Source of the DNA: Chryseobacterium wanjuense
Lineage (GTDB): Bacteria; Bacteroidota; Bacteroidia; Flavobacteriales; Weeksellaceae
Length of the DNA stretch: 64,000 nucleotides
Direction: 5' to 3'
NCBI RefSeq assembly: GCF_900111495.1
Contig: NZ_FOIU01000002.1
Location: 372,001 to 436,000, forward strand
Made by a program: the position numbers and the translations under genes. This document shows positions 32,448 to 41,950 of this stretch, piece after piece; within the stretch, counting starts at the first letter, position 1; each line of letters starts with the position of its first letter. Below the pieces are notes generated by a model that worked only from the letters and a program-made list of their open reading frames with translations, had not been told where the DNA came from and searched no databases.

Positions 32448-33845
32448 TTACTGAACCTGAATATTGTCTAACTGAATTGTAGTAGTCACCCCACTTCCGT
32501 TTCCGGTGTATTCGAATAAAATAAATCCGTTCCCCGTTAATGAAGCAGGAATATTATACGTTCCAGCCGGAGCTAAAACACCATATCCACTTGTAGGGGT
32601 CTGAGGAATTGTAAATGCAGATGTAATATCCGTCTTCGTAGCTTGTGTAATATCTCCAAGAGGCGTATAGTTCGTTGTATAATAAACTTTCAAAGCATTA
32701 CCGTTCCAGAATCCTACATTTACGTCAAACTTCAATGTATTAGCAGCTGTAAAGTCAACCGGTACCGCAAAATAAGTTACATAAGGTCCTGAACCGGAGT
32801 TTGCCCCTAATTGGATATATTTATTACCGCTGAAAGTTTTCAACTGCCAATATCTGTTTCCTAATACCGGATCATTAACATATTTAGGATACACTTCCAG
32901 GTTAGCCGGTGAAGTAGGATAGCTTTCAAAATTTTCAAGGAAAGACCCTGAATATGTGATGGCCGTACCTCCTTTTGGCGGAGTTGCATCTACTCTAGCC
33001 CCTGTAAATTTAATATCAGAAATACTTCTGATAAGCATTTGCCAAGATGTATTGTATCTGCTTACTACAAAAGTTAAGCTTCCGTTTCCTGTTGGCAGCA
33101 ATTCACCTCCTGTTTTAAAGAATCCTGAGTTTCTGATAACCGTAGCGTTTCCTAATTTATCTTCGATATTTCTATCAGTGTCTAATCCTTGACCTGCCGC
33201 ATCATAATCGATAAATTTCTTTACAGTAGGATAAATTTCAGCAATATTGAACTGAACATCCGGAACTGTCACCAATGTGTTGATAAGACCAGGATTTTTC
33301 GCATCTGCCAAAGAAGCAAGTGGCGTTGGTACAATTGCCTGGATATCCAGACCATTTCCGCCACAAACTCCAGACATATATCTTCCTACAAGTGCCTGAG
33401 GAATTCTACCGATGGCATAGATAGGATCTTCAGAACCTAATTTAATAGCTCCTCTGTCTGTTCCTAAACGAAGACCTTTTGCATTAATTCTGATGTGCGC
33501 CCCAACCGGGAAGTCTGCAAAATTACTTGCCTTATCTACTTCGATCTGTAAACCTACAGTAGGATTTGAAGTTTTATCCTGAAAAGAAATCGTTTTATAA
33601 AAGTTACCTTGCTCGTCTGAAGAAACAACATAACCGTCGAAGATCTGATCTGTAGTAATCAATTTGAATCCTGTAGCAGGAGACTGCGCAACAAAATCTG
33701 CCATTGAAATGTTGGGCGCAGGAAATTTATTAGAACATTCGATAGGAGGTGTTTCCCACTCGTCGTTCTTCACGCAAGAAGACACTACAGACAGTACTCC
33801 TACTGCTAAAAATGTCGTTTTTAAAAAATTAGCGATATTATTCAT
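32448..33845 (-). CDS. DUF5689 lipoprotein
   Basis: A 465-residue probable lipoprotein (VLSVVSSC; Cys24 followed by VKNDEWE). DUF5689 occupies about residues 45-280: it begins with the ISMADFVAQSP region and includes GYVVSSDEQGNFYKTISFQD and GLQIEVDKASNF, an OB-like beta fold. The last 175 residues form a second beta-sandwich (ENFESYPTSPANLEVYP, FLENFE, YVTYFAVPVDFTAANTLKF, FEYTGNGSGVTTTIQLDN), of the choice-of-anchor or jelly-roll type. It is 19 nt downstream of the TonB receptor gene and clearly in its operon, so it is likely the outer-membrane partner that captures the substrate of that receptor. Confidence 0.88.
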   Translation of the reverse strand: MNNIANFLKTTFLAVGVLSVVSSCVKNDEWETPPIECSNKFPAPNISMADFVAQSPATGFKLITTDQIFDGYVVSSDEQGNFYKTISFQDKTSNPTVGLQIEVDKASNFADFPVGAHIRINAKGLRLGTDRGAIKLGSEDPIYAIGRIPQALVGRYMSGVCGGNGLDIQAIVPTPLASLADAKNPGLINTLVTVPDVQFNIAEIYPTVKKFIDYDAAGQGLDTDRNIEDKLGNATVIRNSGFFKTGGELLPTGNGSLTFVVSRYNTSWQMLIRSISDIKFTGARVDATPPKGGTAITYSGSFLENFESYPTSPANLEVYPKYVNDPVLGNRYWQLKTFSGNKYIQLGANSGSGPYVTYFAVPVDFTAANTLKFDVNVGFWNGNALKVYYTTNYTPLGDITQATKTDITSAFTIPQTPTSGYGVLAPAGTYNIPASLTGNGFILFEYTGNGSGVTTTIQLDNIQVQ

Positions 33846-33864
33846 TGTTGTTTTTTATTTTTTA

Positions 33865-36744
33865 TTAGAATCTAAATTGTAAGTTAACAAAATATGAACG
33901 TCCTTGAGTATACCAATATTTTGGACCAAAAGAAGGAGTTGGGCTATAATAATCCATTGCAAAATCCATTGCTTTTGTTTCTCTGGTCTGCTCGAAACCT
34001 CCTGTAATGTATTTTTTGTTGTTTAGAATATTATTAACAGATGCTGTGATTAATAAATAATATTTACCAAAAACAAAAGATTTACCTGCATTAGCATTTA
34101 AGAAAAATGAAGAAGGAAGCTTCACAGGTTTCAGCATATCTCTTACGTCCGCTTCGGTAAGTCCCAGATACGGTGTGCTGGAATATACATTTTGAATAAA
34201 ATTATTCGTTCTTAAAGCCGGAGCAGGATCCAGATAATTATCATCCAGATAATTCCAATTGGCACCTACCCACCAGTATTTAGGATTGTTGTAACGGAAT
34301 CCTAAAGAGAATGCCTGCTGAGGAGTTCCTCCCTGTTTATAGTTTTTGATATAAGCTTTTCCGAATGAAGTAACGTTACTTCCTGAAGCATCAGATACCA
34401 AATAAACATCAGGATTATTGCGGTATACAAACTGTCCGTAACTTGCCAACCCTTGTACAGATAACGTCGGTAAAATTTTAACATCAACGCCTAATTCTGC
34501 ACCCATATTTCTTTTCTCCACATTAGACATCACCTGAGTTACAAATGCACTCTGAACCTGAGAAACAGATCCGTCCGGATTTGTATTGTTCAACTGGATA
34601 CCGTCTGCAAAGAATCTTTGTACATTCGTTTCATTCTGAGTATCTACCAAATATCCTGTCGCTCTCAATTTAAGGAAAGGCGTACTGATCACGTAGCTTA
34701 AATCATTTGCTGTAAATACTGTACTTTTGATATTAGGATTCACTAAAGCATTTACTCTAGGATTAATAAACAAATCTTCCAGGAACGGCGCCTGATTGTA
34801 CACTGCTCCGTTATACACCAGGAAGTTTCTACCATTGATACGATATACAATCTGCCCTTTCAAACCAAAATTCCAGAAGTTGAAATCTTTGCTTTTACCG
34901 TAAGAATTTTCGTATAAATAATGTTTAAATAAACCTTCTCTGTTTGAAGAAGAATATCCTGCCAAAGCCGAAACAAAAATATCGAAGTTTCCTGTTGAGA
35001 ATTTTAATCCCGGATTTACTTTTGCTTCCTGTCTTCTAAGGATATAGTTGTAAGTCATACGATCTCCGACTTTCACCTGAACATTAGGATCAAGCGTATT
35101 GTAATATCCTGTAGAACCTGGTTTTGCAGATTCTTTGAACGGGTCTACATTAATTGCATAATCTCCACCTAAAAGATCTTTCATCTCGCGGTAAAGTTCT
35201 GATTTGTAGTTTTGATAAGAAACGTTTAGAATAAACTTCGTCCGATCGTTGAAATTATACGTATAATGAGTTCCTGCATTGAAAATTTTATCATCACTTA
35301 CATCATCTACCAAATAAACTTTAGAACGTCTTCCGTTTAATCCGTACAAACGAGCCATTTCCTGCTGATCTACCACATCATTTTGCTGGTTGTTGGCATA
35401 CAATCTGCCCCAGTTGATTTGGGTAACATTCGGATCTCCATTGACCCAGCTATTAAGACTGGTATTGTATCCGTCAATTAGGGTAGTAAATTGATCCGGG
35501 GTAAAGAGCGGATTATTAACAACATTATACATAATACTGTTAATATAATAACTTGGTAAGTTTCTGTAATAGGTTGGAGATGGATTTGAAACGCCATTCC
35601 AATCCAAACGTGAGCCCCTGTCTTTACCAAACTGATAAGAAGCTGTTGTCCAAAGACCGGAGTTTTTATTAATTTTCCAGAAATCCTGAAGTTGGAAAAT
35701 CGGCTGGAATCCTCTTCTTACCCTTTCACTTCTCTTTTCTCCATCCTGCCATCCCCAATATGAATTGTAATGTACTCCTCTGTAATCATATACTTCCTGA
35801 GTACTTGGGCTTGCCGTAGATCTTCTGTAAGGAGAACCGATGAAATTGAAAGTCATCGTATGTTTATCACTAAACTTTTTCTCTACTCCCAGATAAGTTC
35901 CGTATGCGTCATAGAAAGTACCTTCCTGGATTCCTTCTTCAGCCCATCTTCTGGCTCCCATTAAAGTAAATGCCCATCCTTTTTTGCTCATTCCTGAGCT
36001 GTATCGTAAAGATGTTCTGTATCGGTAGTTTCTGTTGGTTAAAGATTGAGTAAACTGAAATCCTTTTCTATATTCACTCGCTTTTGTATTTTTATAAATA
36101 ACACCGCTGTTTCCACCGAAAGCATACTCAGACGGAGAGTGGTTGGAAGCAATTTCAGGATATCTCGTAATTTCGTTAAGACCACCCCAGTTGCTAAAAT
36201 CTACATTTCCGTTATCAGATTTCACCATAGAAACACCATTCATCATGGTTTCTCCGGATCTACCATCAATCCCTCTCGGACGGAACCAATAAAATCCCAA
36301 ATCAAACGCCGCGATCCTGCTAAATACATCTTGTGAAGATTGTAATAATCCTACAGTAGAAACCTGGCTGTTGCTGCTTTCATCATCATCACCATCACCG
36401 TCAATAATTGCTAAACCCTGATCCGCGCTTGTAAGTGTAGAATATAAGGTAATTGTCCCTAGATCCTTTTTCTTCTCATTGGCTACGTCAAACTCCATTA
36501 CTTTGGTTTCGTAATTCGGTTTCGTAATCACAATTTGGTAATGCCCCGGCTGTAAATCTACAAATTGGAAATATCCGATTTTGTCGGCCGTTACATCATT
36601 GTCATTCCCTTTCAAATCTACTTCTGCCCGTTCTACAGGCTTTCCGTCTGCATCTTTCAGATACGCAAACACAGTGGTCTGCGCAAAATAATATGAAGCT
36701 GGAAGCAAAGTAAATAAAGAGACTAATGATAGTTTTTTAATCAT
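33865..36744 (-). CDS. TonB-dependent receptor with carboxypeptidase-regulatory-like N-terminus
   Basis: A 959-residue outer-membrane receptor. The signal peptide ends YFAQ. Next is a carboxypeptidase-regulatory-like beta domain (residues about 22-100: VFAYLKDADGKPVERAEVDL, GHYQIVITKPNY). The plug follows (FYWFRPRGIDGRSGETMMNG, NWGGLNEITRYPE), then a long barrel ending YWYTQGRSYFVNLQFRF. The operon is receptor then DUF5689 lipoprotein; the divergent neighbour is a secreted endonuclease/phosphatase-family enzyme. A substrate containing phosphate or nucleic acid is a reasonable inference. The promoter has both consensus boxes (36836-36808 on the minus strand). Confidence 0.9.
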   Translation of the reverse strand: MIKKLSLVSLFTLLPASYYFAQTTVFAYLKDADGKPVERAEVDLKGNDNDVTADKIGYFQFVDLQPGHYQIVITKPNYETKVMEFDVANEKKKDLGTITLYSTLTSADQGLAIIDGDGDDDESSNSQVSTVGLLQSSQDVFSRIAAFDLGFYWFRPRGIDGRSGETMMNGVSMVKSDNGNVDFSNWGGLNEITRYPEIASNHSPSEYAFGGNSGVIYKNTKASEYRKGFQFTQSLTNRNYRYRTSLRYSSGMSKKGWAFTLMGARRWAEEGIQEGTFYDAYGTYLGVEKKFSDKHTMTFNFIGSPYRRSTASPSTQEVYDYRGVHYNSYWGWQDGEKRSERVRRGFQPIFQLQDFWKINKNSGLWTTASYQFGKDRGSRLDWNGVSNPSPTYYRNLPSYYINSIMYNVVNNPLFTPDQFTTLIDGYNTSLNSWVNGDPNVTQINWGRLYANNQQNDVVDQQEMARLYGLNGRRSKVYLVDDVSDDKIFNAGTHYTYNFNDRTKFILNVSYQNYKSELYREMKDLLGGDYAINVDPFKESAKPGSTGYYNTLDPNVQVKVGDRMTYNYILRRQEAKVNPGLKFSTGNFDIFVSALAGYSSSNREGLFKHYLYENSYGKSKDFNFWNFGLKGQIVYRINGRNFLVYNGAVYNQAPFLEDLFINPRVNALVNPNIKSTVFTANDLSYVISTPFLKLRATGYLVDTQNETNVQRFFADGIQLNNTNPDGSVSQVQSAFVTQVMSNVEKRNMGAELGVDVKILPTLSVQGLASYGQFVYRNNPDVYLVSDASGSNVTSFGKAYIKNYKQGGTPQQAFSLGFRYNNPKYWWVGANWNYLDDNYLDPAPALRTNNFIQNVYSSTPYLGLTEADVRDMLKPVKLPSSFFLNANAGKSFVFGKYYLLITASVNNILNNKKYITGGFEQTRETKAMDFAMDYYSPTPSFGPKYWYTQGRSYFVNLQFRF

Positions 36745-36807
36745 GAGTATATTTATTTTTTTAAATACTTTTCTTGTTAATTTTCAACAGTTTAAAAGTT
36801 GGGGACG

Positions 36808-36836
36808 CAAATTTAGTCAAATTTTGTAATTAACAA
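36808..36836 (-). promoter_or_regulatory. Full -33/-7 promoter of the TonB receptor operon
   Basis: On the minus strand TTG (36836-36834) is followed by an 18-nt spacer and TAAATTTG (36815-36808). This is the clearest two-box Bacteroidota promoter in the window, with a leader of about 60 nt to the ATG at 36744. Confidence 0.75.
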
Positions 36837-36954
36837 CTTTTTTCACGTTATTTTTTCTTAACATTGCAAACTTTTAAGAATGATTATATAAAAATTACAG
36901 CCATTCCACCCTATAAATTTACAAATATTTAAAATGGTATGAATAAAAAAAAAG

Positions 36955-36962
36955 TAAATTTG
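36955..36962 (+). promoter_or_regulatory. -7 box of the endonuclease/phosphatase gene
   Basis: TAAATTTG, 33 nt before the ATG at 36996. It diverges from the TonB receptor promoter 140 nt away. Confidence 0.6.
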
Positions 36963-36995
36963 CAGATTAACTAATATTAAAACAACTCTAAAAGG

Positions 36996-38186
36996 ATGAA
37001 GAAATTTTCGAGTTTATTGGCCATTATTATTTCGATTATGGCCTTTTCACAACAACAGGGAAAACTGAGAAAAGTAGCCACCGTAGGTTTTTTGAATGTA
37101 GAAAATCTTTGGGATACGATACGCTCAGCAGATTATATCGACGGAACCAAAGACATAAAAAATCCGGCTTTTCACAGAAGCATTCCTCTTGACTCCATCA
37201 AATTCCTGGAAGCAGAAAAATATGACGGTACCTGGAGCGATGAAGCTTTAAAAGGGAAAAAAGCGGTAAGATACCAAAGCGGATCCGACGAATTCACACC
37301 AAGCAGCCCTAAAAATTACAATACCAAGATTTACAAAGCAAAACTGGCCAATGAAGCCAAAGTAATTTCTGAAATGGGTGCTCAATACACAAAAACAGCT
37401 CCCGCCGTGGTTGGATTAATCGAGGTTGAAAACAGACAGGTGATTGAAGATCTGGTAAAAGAACCTGCCTTAAAAAAATACGATTACGGAATCATTCATT
37501 ACAATTCTTATGATTACAGGGGAATTGATGTTGCTTTAATTTATCAGAAAAGAAGATTTACACCCACCAATTCATTGAAAAAAGAACTGAAAGTTTTCGG
37601 TGACGATGGGAAAAGAGAATATACAAGGGATATTTTAGTAGTAACCGGATTTTTGGATAACGAAAAAGTAGCATTTTTCATGAATCACTGGCCTTCTAGA
37701 AGAGGAGGTGAAGCCATCTCGTTACCGAAAAGAAATGCAGCGGCAGCTTTACTGAAACAGCAAATGGACAGCATAAGAGCAGCAGATCCTTCAACAAAAT
37801 TGTTTGCCATGGGCGATTTTAATGATGATCCTGTAAGTTCAAGTTTAAAAAATTATCTGAAAGCTCAGCCAAGCCCGAAAGATTTAAGCGATAATACACC
37901 TTACCTTAATCTTATGTATCCTTTATACAAAAAAGGGGTGGCTTCATTAGCTTATCAGGATGCTCCAAACTTGTTTGACCAGATTATTGTTTCGAAAAAC
38001 CTGGTTTCGGATCAGGTGACAAAAGAATATTCTGTTTATAAAGCGGAAATTTTTGCCCCTCCTTATTTAGTAAATAAAGAAGGAAATTACAAAGGCTATC
38101 CTTTCAGATCCTGGAACGGCGATCAGTTTACGGGAGGATACAGCGACCATTTTCCGGCCTTTGTAGTTCTCCAGAAAGAACCATAA
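36996..38186 (+). CDS. Exported endonuclease/exonuclease/phosphatase-family hydrolase
   Basis: A 396-residue exported enzyme. The signal peptide ends AFSQ. The EEP fold is complete: TVGFLNVENLWDT (first metal site Asn), VGLIEVENRQVIEDL (catalytic Glu), NSYDYRGIDVALIY, VAFFMNHWPSRRGGE, the metal-binding Asp and Asn in FAMGDFNDDP, and the final catalytic His in GYSDHFPAFVVL. Such enzymes cut phosphodiester or phosphomonoester bonds in DNA, RNA, inositol phosphates or sphingomyelin. It lies opposite a TonB receptor and DUF5689 operon, which suggests that it releases a product the receptor imports. The exact substrate is not readable from the sequence. Confidence 0.88.
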   Translation: MKKFSSLLAIIISIMAFSQQQGKLRKVATVGFLNVENLWDTIRSADYIDGTKDIKNPAFHRSIPLDSIKFLEAEKYDGTWSDEALKGKKAVRYQSGSDEFTPSSPKNYNTKIYKAKLANEAKVISEMGAQYTKTAPAVVGLIEVENRQVIEDLVKEPALKKYDYGIIHYNSYDYRGIDVALIYQKRRFTPTNSLKKELKVFGDDGKREYTRDILVVTGFLDNEKVAFFMNHWPSRRGGEAISLPKRNAAAALLKQQMDSIRAADPSTKLFAMGDFNDDPVSSSLKNYLKAQPSPKDLSDNTPYLNLMYPLYKKGVASLAYQDAPNLFDQIIVSKNLVSDQVTKEYSVYKAEIFAPPYLVNKEGNYKGYPFRSWNGDQFTGGYSDHFPAFVVLQKEP

Positions 38187-38195
38187 TAATTTCAG

Positions 38196-38219
38196 GCACT
38201 CTTTTTGAGTGCTTTTTTT
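38196..38219 (+). terminator. Rho-independent terminator after the endonuclease/phosphatase gene
   Basis: GCACTC and GAGTGC pair around a TTTTT loop and are followed by seven T residues. Confidence 0.75.
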
Positions 38220-38234
38220 ATGTAAATTCATAGT

Positions 38235-38657
38235 ATGAAAAATTTAATTTTAATATTAATTGTTTCTCTTTTATCTTTCAATTGTTCAGCGCAGACTGAA
38301 CCTAAAAATGACAAAGAGAAATCAGAGATGAAACCTTCAAAAAATGAAGACGGAGAATGGGATCTTACGGTGATTGATACTCAGTTTGATTATTTTCTCA
38401 ATGCCATAGCAAAACCTATCAGTCAATATTCGGAATCATATTTAAAAACAAAAAATACCCTTTTGGTAAGTGAATGGAATTCTTATTATTTTTCCGGAAA
38501 ATATAGAAATATCATAGAATCTTCGATCGATTATGATCCCAAAGAAAATTACGGGATAAAATTTGAGTATAAATTATATCAAGTTTTTGCGTACGTGAAC
38601 TGGAAGTATGGCTTGAGAATGAACGGGCTTTCGGGGAGTGACGTTACAAGATATTAA
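38235..38657 (+). CDS. DUF6146-family exported protein
   Basis: A 140-residue protein. The N-terminus is a signal segment ending near FNCSAQT; it could be a lipoprotein (Cys17), although the Asn before the Cys is unusual, or a normally cleaved protein. The mature domain fits DUF6146: WDLTVIDTQFDYFLNAIAKP, SESYLKTKNTLLVSEWNSYY, IDYDPKENYGIKFEYKLYQV and YVNWKYGLRMNG, a pattern of conserved Trp, Tyr and Asp residues seen across Flavobacteriia. The function is unknown. It is convergent with the superoxide dismutase gene and shares a two-way terminator with it. Confidence 0.75.
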   Translation: MKNLILILIVSLLSFNCSAQTEPKNDKEKSEMKPSKNEDGEWDLTVIDTQFDYFLNAIAKPISQYSESYLKTKNTLLVSEWNSYYFSGKYRNIIESSIDYDPKENYGIKFEYKLYQVFAYVNWKYGLRMNGLSGSDVTRY

Positions 38658-38692
38658 AAAAAGGTTCAGAGCAATTCTGAACCTTTTCATTT
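38655..38692. terminator. Two-way terminator between the DUF6146 and superoxide dismutase genes
   Basis: AAAGGTTCAGA and TCTGAACCTTT form a perfect stem with A residues before it and T residues after it, so it can end transcripts from both strands. Confidence 0.85.
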
Positions 38693-38707
38693 TATAATAG
38701 TTAAAAA

Positions 38708-39304
38708 TTATTTGTTGAATAATTCCTCAACTTTATCCCAGTTTACCACTTCAAAGAAAGCAGCAACATAATCTGGTCTTCTGTTTTGATAGTTTAAATA
38801 ATAAGCGTGTTCCCAAACGTCGATTCCTAAAACCGGAGTACCTTTTACGTCTGCAACAGGCATTAATGGGTTGTCCTGGTTCGGAGTGGAAGAAACAGAA
38901 ACAGAGCCGTCAGCATTTTTGATTAGCCATGCCCATCCTGAACCGAATCTTGTTTTAGCAGCATCAGAAAAATCTGTTTTGAATTTGTCGAAACCGCCAT
39001 AATTTTCGATAGCAGCTTTTACATTTCCTACAGGTTCTTTGCTTCCTCCCGGAGTTAAAATTTCCCAGAATAAAGTGTGGTTAAAATGTCCTCCTCCATT
39101 ATTTCTTACTGCAGGTTTATCAGTTCCGGTCTGGCAGATCTCCTCGATCGTTTTACCTTCCAGATCAGTTCCTTTAATAGCATTATTTAAATTGTCGATA
39201 TATGCTTGGTGATGCTTTGTATAGTGGATCTCCATTGTTCTTGCATCAATAGTTGGTTCCAATGCATCGTAAGCATATCCTAGTTTTGGTAATTCAAATG
39301 ACAT
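38708..39304 (-). CDS. Superoxide dismutase (Fe/Mn family)
   Basis: A 198-residue enzyme that turns superoxide into hydrogen peroxide and oxygen. The four metal ligands are in place: His27 ([11 protein letters not shown]), His76 ([10 protein letters not shown]), Asp162 and His166 ([19 protein letters not shown]). There is no signal peptide, so it is cytoplasmic. Whether iron, manganese or either is used cannot be told reliably by eye; Bacteroidota members are often cambialistic. It is a single gene with the box TAAATTTG (39337-39330) 25 nt before its ATG and a two-way terminator after it. Confidence 0.95.
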   Translation of the reverse strand: MSFELPKLGYAYDALEPTIDARTMEIHYTKHHQAYIDNLNNAIKGTDLEGKTIEEICQTGTDKPAVRNNGGGHFNHTLFWEILTPGGSKEPVGNVKAAIENYGGFDKFKTDFSDAAKTRFGSGWAWLIKNADGSVSVSSTPNQDNPLMPVADVKGTPVLGIDVWEHAYYLNYQNRRPDYVAAFFEVVNWDKVEELFNK

Positions 39305-39329
39305 AATTATTATTTTTAATGTTATTATT

Positions 39330-39337
39330 CAAATTTA
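39330..39337 (-). promoter_or_regulatory. -7 box of the superoxide dismutase gene
   Basis: TAAATTTG on the minus strand, 25 nt before the ATG at 39304. Confidence 0.6.
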
Positions 39338-39445
39338 GCCATAAATAAACCTATCTTCAAAGAATGAGGATTACTTTAATAAATCTTTAACATTGATGGT
39401 TTGATTTGATATTACTTTGACTTCTCGCTTTTATCTTCTAATAAA

Positions 39446-39478
39446 AACCCTTTCAGAGTTTGAAACTCTGAAAGGGTT
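39446..39478. repeat. 33-nt intergenic palindrome, copy 2
   Basis: The 16-nt arm AACCCTTTCAGAGTTT, one central G, then the exact complement. It differs from copy 1 by paired changes in both arms. On the minus strand it lies 24 nt past the rho stop and runs into TTTTTAT, so here it could also terminate rho transcription. Confidence 0.9.
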
Positions 39479-39502
39479 GTATAATAAACAAATTAAGTTA
39501 TT

Positions 39503-41338
39503 CTATTTATTCATAGACATCAGGAATTCCTCGTTATTCAGGGTTCCTTTGATGTTTTTGTCAACAAATTCCATGGCTTCTACAGGATTCATTTCAGAAA
39601 GATACTTTCTTAAAATCCACATTCTCTGAGAAGTTACCTCATCAAGAAGTAAATCATCTCTACGAGTACTCGAAGCTACCAAATCAATGGCAGGATAAAT
39701 TCTTCTGTTGGCAATTTTTCTGTCTAGTTGAAGTTCCATGTTACCCGTACCTTTGAATTCTTCAAAGATCACTTCGTCCATTTTAGAACCTGTATCGATA
39801 AGTGCTGTTGCAATAATGGTTAAAGATCCACCACCTTCAATTTTTCTTGCAGCACCGAAGAATCTTTTCGGTCTGTGAAGTGCGTTGGCATCCACCCCAC
39901 CCGAAAGAACCTTTCCAGATGCAGGAGTTACAGTATTGTACGCTCTTGCTAATCTTGTGATTGAATCTAATAAAATAACAACATCGTGTCCGCATTCCAC
40001 CATTCTTTGAGCTTTTGCTAAAACAAGGTTGGCTACTTTCACGTGCTTCTCTGCCGCTTCATCAAAGGTAGATGCTATTACTTCCGCATTTACACTTCTT
40101 TCCATATCGGTAACCTCTTCCGGACGTTCGTCGATCAAAAGAACCATCATGTATACTTCAGGGTGGTTGGCAGCGATAGAATTGGCGATATCTTTCAGCA
40201 ACATTGTTTTACCCGTTTTTGGCTGGGCAACAATCATTGCTCTCTGTCCTTTCCCAATCGGTGCGAATAAATCCACAACTCTTGTAGAAATGGTAGATCC
40301 TTTTCCTGCCAGGTTGAATTTTTCTTCAGGGAAAAGCGGTGTTAAATATTCGAAAGCAACACGGTCTTTAATAAAAGCAAGATCACGTCCGTTAACTTCA
40401 GTTGGTCTTAATAAAGAAAAATATTTTTCGCCTTCTTTTGGTAATCTTACGATACCTTTTACCGTATCTCCGGTTTTCAATCCAAAATTCCTGATTTGAG
40501 CCGTAGAAACATACACATCATCCGGTGACGAAATATAGCTGAAATCTGATGAACGTAAAAATCCGTAATTATCAGGTAAAATCTCCAAAACCCCCTCAAT
40601 GCTTACCATTCCGTCGAAGTTGAATTCCTTCTTTTCATGGTGCTGCTCCTCATTCCTTTCAGAATGTTGCTGCTGTTGCTGCTGCTTATTCTGATTTTGG
40701 TTTTGATTCTGGTTTTGGTTTTGGTGCTGATTTTTATGCTGATTTCCGGCGTTGTGCGGATTGTTGTGTTGTCCTTTTTGAGGTCTGGCCTGCTGTGGCT
40801 GAGGGTTGGCAGGTTTTTCTTCTGCCGGAGCAGATTCCTGAGGTTCTGTGTTTTTAGGAGCTTCTGGTCTTTCTTGCGACATCTCTGTGTTTGCTGTATT
40901 TGTCGCTGAAACCCTTTTCCTTTTTTTCTTGGCCGCAGATGCAGCTGCTTCTTCTGCAGTTTCAGCTTTTACTTCTGCCGGCTTAGGTTCTTCAGAAACT
41001 TGTTCTGTGGCCTCTACTCTAGGTTTTTCTTCAGCTTGTGGTTTTATATCTGTCGGAGTTTTGGTTTCCGCTTTCGGTTTGGCTGCCGTTTTTTTCGGAG
41101 CTGGTTTTTTGGCAGGAGCCTTTGCAGGTTTTTCTGCCTCTTTTTCTTCACCATTCATAGGGGTTTCTGTGACGTTGAAGTAATCTTTCGCCACCTTAGG
41201 ATTTGAAGCCTGAAAGTCAAGAATTGCAAAGATTTTGTCATTTTCATTGCTGTTTCTTGCAACTTTAACGCCCAAATCTTTTAAGATTTTAGTCAGTTCC
41301 GTTACGGATTTTGACCTTAACGTTTCAATGTTAAACAT
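39503..41338 (-). CDS. rho: Transcription termination factor Rho with long disordered insert
   Basis: A 611-residue Rho. I start at the ATG at 41338 ([20 protein letters not shown]), the usual Rho N-terminus; the longer frame opens with TTG inside the promoter region. Residues 1-55 form the helical Rho N domain. About 56-240 is a disordered, low-complexity insert: first Lys/Ala/Pro/Glu-rich, then Gln/Asn/His-rich ([14 protein letters not shown]). Then come the RNA-binding cold-shock domain ([20 protein letters not shown]), the P loop [16 protein letters not shown], Walker [17 protein letters not shown] and the Q/R-loop regions. Inserts of this kind are typical of Bacteroidota Rho. Single gene with a leader of roughly 75 nt. 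Confidence 0.96.
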   Translation of the reverse strand: MFNIETLRSKSVTELTKILKDLGVKVARNSNENDKIFAILDFQASNPKVAKDYFNVTETPMNGEEKEAEKPAKAPAKKPAPKKTAAKPKAETKTPTDIKPQAEEKPRVEATEQVSEEPKPAEVKAETAEEAAASAAKKKRKRVSATNTANTEMSQERPEAPKNTEPQESAPAEEKPANPQPQQARPQKGQHNNPHNAGNQHKNQHQNQNQNQNQNQNKQQQQQQHSERNEEQHHEKKEFNFDGMVSIEGVLEILPDNYGFLRSSDFSYISSPDDVYVSTAQIRNFGLKTGDTVKGIVRLPKEGEKYFSLLRPTEVNGRDLAFIKDRVAFEYLTPLFPEEKFNLAGKGSTISTRVVDLFAPIGKGQRAMIVAQPKTGKTMLLKDIANSIAANHPEVYMMVLLIDERPEEVTDMERSVNAEVIASTFDEAAEKHVKVANLVLAKAQRMVECGHDVVILLDSITRLARAYNTVTPASGKVLSGGVDANALHRPKRFFGAARKIEGGGSLTIIATALIDTGSKMDEVIFEEFKGTGNMELQLDRKIANRRIYPAIDLVASSTRRDDLLLDEVTSQRMWILRKYLSEMNPVEAMEFVDKNIKGTLNNEEFLMSMNK

Positions 41339-41419
41339 ATTTAATGTAAAAAATGTAATTAATTGTGAATAAGAAAAGTAAGTCCGGTGACTTTTGTTTT
41401 CAAGTACATTCGTATAATG

Positions 41420-41427
41420 CAAATCTA
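41420..41427 (-). promoter_or_regulatory. -7 box of rho
   Basis: TAGATTTG on the minus strand, about 80 nt before the ATG at 41338. It is divergent from the promoter of the DUF4293 gene, with the two boxes about 30 nt apart. Confidence 0.55.
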
Positions 41428-41458
41428 CACTTATTTTTGAATTGTGCAAAATTTATAT

Positions 41459-41466
41459 TATTTTTG
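41459..41466 (+). promoter_or_regulatory. -7 box of the DUF4293 gene
   Basis: TATTTTTG, 18 nt before the ATG at 41485. Confidence 0.5.
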
Positions 41467-41484
41467 CGTAGAATTTAATATTCA

Positions 41485-41874
41485 ATGCTACAAAGAATAC
41501 AGACTATATGGACTTTTTTGGCAGTTTTAGCTGCTGTGTTTCTGTTCGTTACAGGGCAAGATGTTATCATTTCCGACAGTTTTCCTGTGCTGAATATAGG
41601 CTGTATCGTCCTAGTTTTGGTTGGATTACTGAGTGTATTCAGCTTTAAAAACAGAAAAAGACAAATTTTGCTGAATAATATCAGCATCATTATAAACGCT
41701 TTGTTGATTGGTGTATTGATTTACTGGTTACTAAAATTATCCGGAGGAATTCAGATTCCTGAGAAGGGTATTGAGCCAATTTTTCCGTTGATCGCGATTA
41801 TTTGTTTGTTTATTGCAAACATCTATATCAAGAAAGATGAGAGGCTCGTAAAATCTGTAGACAGACTTCGATAA
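41485..41874 (+). CDS. DUF4293 membrane protein
   Basis: A 129-residue protein with four membrane helices. The start MLQRIQTIWTFLAVLAAVFLF is the hallmark of DUF4293, a family found beside rho in many Flavobacteriia. Helices 1 and 2 are joined by a short segment (TGQDVIISDSFPVLN), helices 2 and 3 by a basic loop (FKNRKRQILLNN), and the protein ends with KKDERLVKSVDRLR. The function is unknown. It diverges from rho and has its own terminator. Confidence 0.85.
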   Translation: MLQRIQTIWTFLAVLAAVFLFVTGQDVIISDSFPVLNIGCIVLVLVGLLSVFSFKNRKRQILLNNISIIINALLIGVLIYWLLKLSGGIQIPEKGIEPIFPLIAIICLFIANIYIKKDERLVKSVDRLR

Positions 41875-41898
41875 CCTTACAACGATTTTTTGAGTGAG

Positions 41899-41927
41899 AA
41901 CAGCTTCTTTTTAGGAGCTGTTTTTTA
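41899..41927 (+). terminator. Rho-independent terminator after the DUF4293 gene
   Basis: AACAGCTTC pairs with GGAGCTGTT around a TTTTTA loop and is followed by T residues. Confidence 0.8.
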
Positions 41928-41950
41928 TTTTTACAAAAAACATTTAAGTG

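Noticed and set aside
40848..41183. Long Ala/Ser/Phe-rich frame on the plus strand inside rho
   Set aside because: It is the antisense of the low-complexity insert of Rho. Such repeats keep other frames open by composition, and no start signal or family supports it.
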